DNA of 45,026 bases. Source: an uncultured Eubacteriales bacterium (GTDB lineage Bacteria; Bacillota; Clostridia; Christensenellales; Borkfalkiaceae). The stretch spans positions 1-45,026 of the forward strand of contig CATYEP010000001.1 in NCBI GenBank assembly GCA_958405585.1. The letters are read 5' to 3'. The translations under genes were made by a program, and so were the position numbers. Under the pieces are notes generated by a model. It searched no databases. It saw only the letters and a program-made list of their open reading frames with translations, and was not told where the DNA came from. How positions within the stretch are numbered: the first letter of the stretch is position 1; every line of letters begins with the position of its first letter. Below, piece after piece: positions 39,652 to 45,026 of the stretch.

Positions 39652-40665
39652 TTATTTGTTTTGAGAATAATACTCTTTGACTGCAGAAAAATAGGCATCG
39701 ATATTTCCCCATTTTGCGGCGGCGGGAATATCGCAACCGCTGGAGATCACAAAATTCGGATATTTTCCGCAAAGATCGCCCATCAGCGACAGCACCTCGC
39801 CGCGCATCTGTTCGGGCGTTCCGTCTTTGAATGCCCCGACGGGATCAATGTTGCCCATTACGACGATATTCTGAGGGATTTGCGGCATAACATGACGCAT
39901 ATCTACTGCATTTCCGAAATGATAGGCATCGCAACCCGTACGCAGAATGGAAGGGATCATTTTATCCGCCGCATTTCCGCAATTATGGTAAATGACCAAA
40001 AAATTTTCATCCCGCACTGCTTCGGAAATTGCGCGAACATACGGTTCCGAAAATTCTTCCGCCAGAGCAGGAGAAAGCACTCCCGCCAAAGGTTCTGCTA
40101 TAATAATACCGTGCGCGCCCGTTTTTTTATAAGCATTTGCATAGGCAACTAAAAATTCCGTGCATTTTTCCAGCAAAAGTTTCATGTTATCCGGATCTTC
40201 ATAACATAAAATCATTGCTTCTGATACATCCGTCAGCCGCCCTGCCAAAGAAAACGGCCCAACGCATCCCGCAAATACGGGACGATCGGTTACTTCTTTC
40301 AGCAATCCGCAGATGCCGTCAAGATAAATTCCGCTTCTTGCCGTACCAACCTGCGGCACTTGCAGATCTTGTACTTCTTCCAGATCGTTCAAAAGCGGCT
40401 CGCACACCGTCGGAACATCATCTTTCTGACAGCGGATCTTAACACCGAAGCATTCCGCCTCGACACTCAGATCCATCAGCCCTACAGCCGCTAAAGAATC
40501 TACCCGCTCCGCAACAGCTTTCATCATTTTGATTTGTTTTGCACTGTCCTTACAGACATCTTCCACTGTATCTCCCGTCCATTGTGTACCGGGAAAAGAT
40601 AAAACAGGCATTGTCTTTTTTATTTTTGCACCGCGAAGCTCTGCCAACCATTTTCTCATATTCAT
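39652..40665 (-). CDS. Uroporphyrinogen decarboxylase-family methyltransferase-like protein
   Basis: This 337-residue protein has the UroD TIM-barrel fold pattern but belongs to the zinc-binding MtaA/CmuA branch: H227 and C229 in IYHNCGN and C311 in SSGCDIP are placed like the zinc ligands of corrinoid methyltransferases. Other parts are FAGCVGPFSLAGRL and VVMGNIDPVGAF. It lacks the usual arginine and aspartate residues of heme-pathway HemE at the N-terminus. Relatives move methyl groups from a corrinoid protein to coenzyme M or tetrahydrofolate. No corrinoid protein, MtaB or heme gene is nearby, so the partner is unknown. GGAG lies about 11 bases before the ATG. Confidence 0.82.
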   Translation of the reverse strand: MNMRKWLAELRGAKIKKTMPVLSFPGTQWTGDTVEDVCKDSAKQIKMMKAVAERVDSLAAVGLMDLSVEAECFGVKIRCQKDDVPTVCEPLLNDLEEVQDLQVPQVGTARSGIYLDGICGLLKEVTDRPVFAGCVGPFSLAGRLTDVSEAMILCYEDPDNMKLLLEKCTEFLVAYANAYKKTGAHGIIIAEPLAGVLSPALAEEFSEPYVRAISEAVRDENFLVIYHNCGNAADKMIPSILRTGCDAYHFGNAVDMRHVMPQIPQNIVVMGNIDPVGAFKDGTPEQMRGEVLSLMGDLCGKYPNFVISSGCDIPAAAKWGNIDAYFSAVKEYYSQNK

Positions 40666-40951
40666 AAATAAAACTTCTCCTCTCTATGCGACTATTATAC
40701 CGCATTTTTACGCCCGAAACAATGGAGAAATTTGTTCGAAATCTTTGTTCCTTTGCTCATTCCGCCGTACATTTTTTTCATATCCTTATATTGTACGAAT
40801 TTTTTTACGGACTTCCTTCTTTCGGAAATGAATGATCCTACGCCCCATTCCTTTGATTCCGCCCGACGTTGCAACAGATCGCCGTCTTTTACTCGCTTGT
40901 TTATATAAATCGCGGCTTTTGCGGCATACGTTTTCTCAGCTTTTGTAACCG
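40666..40951. other. Gap before the UroD-family gene
   Basis: A minus-strand frame crosses this stretch but also runs through the hairpin at 40952-40998 and lacks a ribosome binding site, so I do not call it. Nothing else stands out. Confidence 0.4.
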
Positions 40952-40998
40952 AAAACGGAGACGCGGGCATACAATGCGTATGCCCGCGTCTCCGTTTT
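40952..40998. terminator. Strong bidirectional terminator of the lipoprotein gene
   Basis: A 21-bp perfect stem (AAAACGGAGACGCGGGCATA from 40952, with 40978-40998) has a 5-base loop and T runs on both strands. It lies 26 bases beyond the lipoprotein stop. Confidence 0.88.
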
Positions 40999-41024
40999 AC
41001 AGGATTTCCCTGTTTCATGAAATT

Positions 41025-41912
41025 TTAATATTTTACAACGCTGATTTCTTCGATAATGATCTTTTCAACGGGAACGCTGTACGTCACATCGCAACGGCCG
41101 TCCGCTGCATACGCATCGTTCAACGTTACATCTTTTTCTTTCGTGAAAGATTCGTTCTCTTCAAGCTCTGCCGTATAATCGCTGATTGCCGTCATCAGAT
41201 CGTTGAGCGCCGTTGTAGACGCTTCGTTCGCCAGTTCACCGAAGACGCACAAATTCTTGTCCGTGGTCGAAGTCGAGCTCGTGTAAATATAGAACATGCT
41301 CGTCACGCTGTTGTAATAATATGTGTTGTAGCCTTCCGCGCCGCTATTCGTACGGTTCCAGTACATCAGCCTGTCGCTGTCCGATTTGACATACGAATAG
41401 GTACCGAGTGCTCCGAGTTTATTGGTCAGACCCGATCCGTCTTCAATGGTATGGCCGCCCGCTTCCACTTCGCCGTACAGACGGTTGGTGGGTTTCGTGT
41501 GCTCCGCGTCTTCCCAAACGGACGCCGTGATCACTTTGACCGTTCCGTCGGAATTGAGCGTCGTGCCGTCGTAATCGAGTGCTTCAAGATCTTCCGTCAC
41601 GTCAGACGTGTCCATGCTCTCATACGTGTAGCCGCCTCCCACCATACGGTCGGACCGATAATCGTGAATGACCGTATTGTCAAAGAAATTCGCGTCGATC
41701 AGAGCCATGTAATGGTCGACCGTCTGGCGATAATAATCGCGGTAAAGCGTGTAATTGAGTGTGTATTCTTCTCCGTTAAAGGAAATGCGGACGGAGATTT
41801 CGGGGCGACGGGTACTGCACGCCGTAAACATAAACGCGCATCCGCAAAGGACTGCCGCCGAAACCGCAACGGCAAACAGCCGCACAAGTTTTCCGCCGAT
41901 CGTTTTCAACAT
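41025..41912 (-). CDS. Exported lipoprotein with a degenerate cyclophilin-like domain
   Basis: The first 32 residues form a lipoprotein signal with two possible lipidated cysteines, C25 (VLCGC) and C32 (FTAC). The 295-residue protein then shows a cyclophilin-like order: a beta strand ISFNGEEYTLNYTL, the helix TVDHYMALIDANFFDNTVIHDY (where active enzymes have TV.NF..L....yDg..FHR), GGGYTY, a middle GALGTYSYVKSDSDRLMYW, an FYIYTS strand and CVFGELAN. The catalytic arginine after the His and the usual QGGD are missing, so isomerase activity is doubtful. It may be a surface chaperone or a ligand-binding remnant. AGGAGG lies 4 bases before the ATG; a strong terminator follows. Confidence 0.72.
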   Translation of the reverse strand: MLKTIGGKLVRLFAVAVSAAVLCGCAFMFTACSTRRPEISVRISFNGEEYTLNYTLYRDYYRQTVDHYMALIDANFFDNTVIHDYRSDRMVGGGYTYESMDTSDVTEDLEALDYDGTTLNSDGTVKVITASVWEDAEHTKPTNRLYGEVEAGGHTIEDGSGLTNKLGALGTYSYVKSDSDRLMYWNRTNSGAEGYNTYYYNSVTSMFYIYTSSTSTTDKNLCVFGELANEASTTALNDLMTAISDYTAELEENESFTKEKDVTLNDAYAADGRCDVTYSVPVEKIIIEEISVVKY

Positions 41913-42153
41913 ATTGCCTCCTGAAAATTAGCTTTTCCATGCGCAAAAAATGCGCTTTCCGCCACTTTGAATGGGTACTGTTTTATTTTACCCATTATTT
42001 TGAAAATCGTCAAGTACTTTTACGCATTTATGCAAATTTCGCGCAGAATTATCCGAATTTATCACATTTCATGCGTATTTTTGCGCGCGGGGATGCCCTT
42101 GCGTTCGCGGTTTTAAACCGCGGGATCCTCGGCGATGTATACGCGACGAAAAA
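41913..42153. other. Gap upstream of the lipoprotein gene
   Basis: Besides a short palindrome (GCGGTTT/AAACCGC, 42106-42120) I see no gene or named element. The lipoprotein promoter must lie here, but no convincing pair of boxes was found. Confidence 0.4.
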
Positions 42154-42228
42154 CGGCGCGGCATTCTGCCGCGCCGGAATTTCTTGGATCGCTTACGGCA
42201 AAAAAACGGGAGTTTGTTCCCGTTTTTT
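42154..42228 (-). terminator. Terminator of the rpsM-rplQ operon, with a second hairpin
   Basis: On the minus strand the rplQ stop (42252) is followed by AAAAAACGGGA/TCCCGTTTTTT (42201-42228), with T runs on both strands, and then CGGCGCGGCA/TGCCGCGCCG (42154-42176). The first is a good intrinsic terminator. Confidence 0.85.
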
Positions 42229-42251
42229 GCATGAAAAGGCCAAAATCGGAA

Positions 42252-42767
42252 TTACACCACTTCGATGATTGCCATTTCGGACGCATCGCCGCGGCGTTCG
42301 CCGAGGTTCACGATGCGCGTATAGCCGCCTGCGCAATTCTTTTCATCATTGCGCTGCGCGTATTTGGGGGCGATCTCATTGAACAGTTTCTCGATGAGCG
42401 GATGTGCAACGTCCTTCGTGCGAGCCTTGTAAGCGGACTTGCTTTCGTTGAACGCTTTTATCTCCTGCAGATCGTAGAGCTTGCTCATGATCCTGCGGCG
42501 TGCAGCGAGCTTCTTCGGGCCGTCTTTCACGACCGTAACCGTAACTTCGCGCTCTTTTTTGCCCGTTTTTTCGGTTACAACTTTGCTGCTTTCGATCGTA
42601 TCGTCATACGAATTGATCGCCGTAGTGATAATTTTTTCGACGTAAGACTGCAATTCTTTCGCGCGGGCTTTCGTCGTTTCTATTTTTCCGTACCAGAGAA
42701 GGTTGGATGCCTGGTTTCTCAAAATGGCAATTCTCTGTTCGCTCGTTCTGCCCAGTTTTCCCGGCAT
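42252..42767 (-). CDS. rplQ: 50S ribosomal protein L17 with an extra segment
   Basis: L17 lies near the peptide exit tunnel of the large subunit. The start MPGKLGRTSEQRIAILRNQA and end GGYTRIVNLGERRGDASEMA are typical. Bacterial L17 is usually 112-130 residues; this one has 171. The excess lies in the middle: about 30 residues at 56-86 (IESSKVVTEKTGKKEREVTV) and a longer linker at 100-122. The frame is intact and the gene follows rpoA by 4 bases, so it is certainly expressed. It ends the ribosomal operon. Confidence 0.96.
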   Translation of the reverse strand: MPGKLGRTSEQRIAILRNQASNLLWYGKIETTKARAKELQSYVEKIITTAINSYDDTIESSKVVTEKTGKKEREVTVTVVKDGPKKLAARRRIMSKLYDLQEIKAFNESKSAYKARTKDVAHPLIEKLFNEIAPKYAQRNDEKNCAGGYTRIVNLGERRGDASEMAIIEVV

Positions 42768-42771
42768 AATG

Positions 42772-43728
42772 TTAGTCCTCCTTTTTTTCTAATGAAAGTC
42801 CGTAAGATTCCAGTTTCTGAATGACCTCATCCAACGACTTTCTGCCGAGGTTGCGAACTTTGAGCATTTCTTCCTCGGTTTTTTTGGTTAAATCTTCGAC
42901 GGTGTGGATGTTCGCGCGCTTTAAGCAGTTGTAGGAACGGACGGAAAGATCCATATCCTCGATCGCCATGGCGAGAACCTGCTGCTGTTTGTCGTCTTCG
43001 TTCTTTACGAGAATGTCCATTCCCTTGATCGAATCGCTCAGGTTCACGAACAGGCCGATGTGATCCTGCATGATTTTCGCAGCGAGAGAGACGATCTCTT
43101 TTGCGGAAAATGCGCCGTTTGTCCAAACTTCCATGACCAGCTTGTCGTAGTCGATGCTCTGCCCTACGCGCGTGCTTTCAACGTTGTAGTTGACCTTTTT
43201 GACAGGCGTATAGATGGAATCGACGGGGATATAGCCGATCGGATGGTTTTTATTCGAACCCGCACCTTTGTAGCCCCTGCCGCGACCGACCGTGATTTCC
43301 ATGTCGATCTTTGCGCCTTCGTCTACCGTGCAAATATACTGGTCTTTGTTGATGACCTCCACTTCCGCATCCTGTTCCAGGTCGGCACCCGTGATCACCA
43401 CGGGGCCTTCCTTGCAGATGTGAAGCGTTTTGACGTAATCTTTGTCTGTCGTCGCCGTCTGTATGGCAAGCGTCTTCAAGTTGAGAATGATCTCGGGAAC
43501 ATCCTCCTTGACGCCGGGAAGCGCAGAAAACTCATGCTTCACCAGCCCGTCCGGATAAAACCGGATCCCTTGCACCGCAGCACCGGGAAGCGCCGAAAGA
43601 AGTATCCTTCTCAGACAGTTTCCTATTGTAAGACCGAAACCCTTTTCGAGAGGTTCGACAACGATCTTCGCGTAGCTTTTCGCTTCGTTCTCTTCCACCT
43701 CGATTTTGGGCATATCCATTTCGATCAT
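42772..43728 (-). CDS. rpoA: RNA polymerase alpha subunit
   Basis: The 318-residue alpha subunit has the N-terminal assembly domain (about 1-230, with GFGLTIGNCLRRILLSALPGAAV and the KDYVKTLHICKEGPVVITG region) and the C-terminal DNA- and regulator-binding domain (about 250-312; LDLSVRSYNCLKRANIHTVE, RNLGRKSLDEVI). AGGAGGT lies 8 bases before the ATG. It lies 32 bases after rpsD and 4 bases before rplQ. Confidence 0.98.
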   Translation of the reverse strand: MIEMDMPKIEVEENEAKSYAKIVVEPLEKGFGLTIGNCLRRILLSALPGAAVQGIRFYPDGLVKHEFSALPGVKEDVPEIILNLKTLAIQTATTDKDYVKTLHICKEGPVVITGADLEQDAEVEVINKDQYICTVDEGAKIDMEITVGRGRGYKGAGSNKNHPIGYIPVDSIYTPVKKVNYNVESTRVGQSIDYDKLVMEVWTNGAFSAKEIVSLAAKIMQDHIGLFVNLSDSIKGMDILVKNEDDKQQQVLAMAIEDMDLSVRSYNCLKRANIHTVEDLTKKTEEEMLKVRNLGRKSLDEVIQKLESYGLSLEKKED

Positions 43729-43760
43729 GCGTTATTACCTCCTTGCTTCGGCGTTACTTA

Positions 43761-44384
43761 TTACTTGGAGTACAGCTCGACGATCATATGCTCTGCAATC
43801 TGGCTGTCGATGTCCTCTCTTGCAGGCAAAGCGATTACCTTCCCTTCGAGTTTTTCGGGATCAAATTCCAACCATTTGGGCATATTGCCTACTTTCGCAG
43901 ACTTGATCTCCTCAAAATATTTATCTTTCTTTCTGTTTTCCTTAACGGCAATGATGTCGCCCGCCTTCACGATATAGGAAGGAATGTTGACCGTTCTGCC
44001 GTTGACAGTGAAATGTGCATGGTTGACAAGCTGTCTTGCCTGTGCACGGGATCCGCCGAGTCCCATACGGAACACAACGTTATCCAGACGGCGCTCGAGC
44101 AGGGAGAGCATGTTTTCACCGGTAATGCCCTTCATGCGGTCAGCCATTTCATAATATTTGCGGAACTGGCCTTCCTGTACGCCGTAAATTCTCTTGGTCT
44201 TCTGTTTTTCACGAAGCTGCAAGCCGTACTCGGAAACTTTCTTTCTTGCCGCACCGTGCGCACCCGGAGCCACAGGGCGTTTTTCGAACGCGCATTTGCC
44301 CGAATAGCATCTGTCGCCCTTCAAAAAGAGTTTTGCACCCTCTCTGCGGCAAAGACGGCATTTGGAATCTCTGTATGTTGCCAT
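43761..44384 (-). CDS. rpsD: 30S ribosomal protein S4, zinc-binding form
   Basis: S4 starts 30S assembly and guards the mRNA entry site. The 207-residue protein has the four-cysteine zinc ribbon (CRLCRREG...CYSGKC, residues 9-31) and the S4 RNA-binding domain (RLDNVVFRMGLGGSRAQARQ, then VNGRTVNIPSYIVKAGDII). The C+ form indicates no zinc-free replacement at this locus. It lies in the alpha operon; in Bacillus rpsD is elsewhere, while many Clostridia keep it here, which fits the proposed group. Confidence 0.98.
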   Translation of the reverse strand: MATYRDSKCRLCRREGAKLFLKGDRCYSGKCAFEKRPVAPGAHGAARKKVSEYGLQLREKQKTKRIYGVQEGQFRKYYEMADRMKGITGENMLSLLERRLDNVVFRMGLGGSRAQARQLVNHAHFTVNGRTVNIPSYIVKAGDIIAVKENRKKDKYFEEIKSAKVGNMPKWLEFDPEKLEGKVIALPAREDIDSQIAEHMIVELYSK

Positions 44385-44402
44385 TTCTTTCTCTCCTTAA
44401 AC

Positions 44403-44804
44403 TTATACTCTGCGGCGTTTCGGGGGTCTGCAACCGTTGTGCGGGATCGGCGAAACGTCAGTGATCATCGTAATTTCCAGTTCAGCTGCTGCCAGAGCGC
44501 GGATCGCCGCTTCTCTGCCTGCGCCGGGACCTTTCACATATACTTCGACAGAACGAAGCCCGTGTTCTTTCGCGATTTTTGCCGCGGTATCCGCTGCAGA
44601 CTGTGCTGCGAACGGCGTGCCCTTTCTCGAACCCTTAAATCCGAGACTGCCTGCGCTCGACCACGAAATCGCGTTGCCGTTCATATCGGTGATAGTTACG
44701 AGCGTATTGTTGAACGAGGACTGGATATGAGCCTGGCCCTTGTCAACTTTTTTCAGCTCTTTACGGCGACGAACTTGCGCCGTCTTTTTCGTTGCTGCTG
44801 CCAT
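44403..44804 (-). CDS. rpsK: 30S ribosomal protein S11
   Basis: S11 sits on the 30S platform by the mRNA exit. The 133-residue protein has IQSSFNNTLVTITDMNGNAI, WSSAGSLGFKGSRKGTPFAA, YVKGPGAGREAAIRAL and the end PIPHNGCRPPKRRRV, all typical. It lies 19 bases after rpsM and 18 bases before rpsD. Confidence 0.98.
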   Translation of the reverse strand: MAAATKKTAQVRRRKELKKVDKGQAHIQSSFNNTLVTITDMNGNAISWSSAGSLGFKGSRKGTPFAAQSAADTAAKIAKEHGLRSVEVYVKGPGAGREAAIRALAAAELEITMITDVSPIPHNGCRPPKRRRV

Positions 44805-44823
44805 TGTTTCTTATCCTCCTCGA

Positions 44824-45026
44824 TTATTTCTTCTTCTTCGCTACCGTGCGGCGCGGGCCTTTACGAGTACGCGCGTTGCGTTTGCTGCTCTGTCCGCGGA
44901 CAGGCAAGCCCTTTCTGTGACGGATGCCGCGATAGCAGCCGATCTCCATAAGGCGCTTGATATTCAGGTTCACTTCGCCGCGGAGTTCGCCCTCCACGCG
45001 CAAATTGTGATCGATATATTCTCTGA
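44824..45026 (-). CDS. rpsM: 30S ribosomal protein S13, 3' part only
   Basis: The frame runs off the right edge of the window, so the 5' part is missing; the stop TAA is at 44824-44826. The visible 67 codons end the typical S13 sequence: REYIDHNLRVEGELRGEVNL, KRLMEIGCYRGIRHRKGLPV, RGQSSKRNARTRKGPRRTVA and a final lysine run. Its position before rpsK is standard. Confidence 0.97.
   Translation of the reverse strand, partial: REYIDHNLRVEGELRGEVNLNIKRLMEIGCYRGIRHRKGLPVRGQSSKRNARTRKGPRRTVAKKKK

Noticed and set aside
40695..41018. Minus-strand ORF of 107 codons, or a 25-28 codon end of it
   Set aside because: It begins inside the 21-bp terminator hairpin. The short basic end has an AAGGAT nearby, but the evidence is too thin to call a gene.
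43743..44951. Plus-strand ORF of 402 codons opposite rpsD-rpsK
   Set aside because: Antisense shadow over three ribosomal genes.

Overview
The window looks like chromosomal core DNA of a low- to mid-GC Gram-positive bacterium of the Bacillota, most likely a Clostridia-type anaerobe. Grounds seen in the sequence: strong AGGAGG-type ribosome binding sites, many TTGACA-17-TATAAT promoters, short hairpin terminators between almost all transcription units, the order rpsM-rpsK-rpsD-rpoA-rplQ, the order rpsB-tsf-pyrH-frr-uppS-cdsA-dxr-rseP, a ruvX-DUF1292 pair, a four-cysteine S4 protein, a YtxH-like protein and a YugP-like zinc peptidase. A membrane-anchored M23 peptidase resembling SpoIIQ hints at a spore-forming ancestry. 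The lineage below class is inference. I saw no prophage, insertion sequence, CRISPR array, tRNA or rRNA.

Layout. 0.3-2.1 kb (+): MarR regulator and MATE exporter, overlapping. 2.3-5.6 kb: COG3910-type ATPase, a zinc-ribbon/DUF4190 gene broken by a frameshift, a divergent XRE regulator, a 44-bp tandem repeat, and a zinc-ribbon/leucine-rich-repeat protein. 5.6-9.8 kb (-): radC, gltX, histidine kinase and response regulator, the last three overlapping end to end. 10.1-15.1 kb (-): SpoIIQ-like M23 peptidase with a YwmB-like partner, tsaD, a small membrane protein, prfB without its usual frameshift. 15.3-21.2 kb (-): PH-domain membrane protein, secA with a charged insertion, comF-like gene, metK. 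21.3-24.4 kb (+): PflX-type radical SAM protein and an ABC-F ATPase, with a tiny unlisted minus-strand ORF between them. 24.6-32.9 kb (-): site-2 protease, isoprenoid, phospholipid and undecaprenyl synthesis genes, ribosome recycling, UMP kinase, EF-Ts and S2, then the DUF1292 protein and RuvX. 32.9-33.9 kb is a gene-free, repeat-rich stretch. 33.9-36.7 kb (-): UMF1/ATG22-type transporter, zinc-dependent phospholipase C family protein, YtxH-like protein. 36.8-39.3 kb: a tandem-helix DNA-binding candidate (-), an unrecognised 314-residue protein (+) and a zinc metallopeptidase (+). 39.5-41.9 kb (-): a compound short repeat, a UroD-family methyltransferase-like protein and a cyclophilin-like lipoprotein. 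42.2-45.0 kb (-): rplQ, rpoA, rpsD, rpsK and the 3' end of rpsM.

Most of the window is ordinary housekeeping. The parts that stand out are the several unrelated tandem repeats confined to intergenic DNA (44, 24, 40, 37 and 16/13 bp units), a family of terminator-like hairpins sharing a CGTCGGCGCAA-type arm, extra segments in SecA and L17, the in-frame prfB, the gltX-kinase-regulator overlap, and a lipoprotein that looks like a cyclophilin stripped of its catalytic residues. I did not find a clear undescribed multi-gene system. The best leads are listed as separate findings with the test for each.
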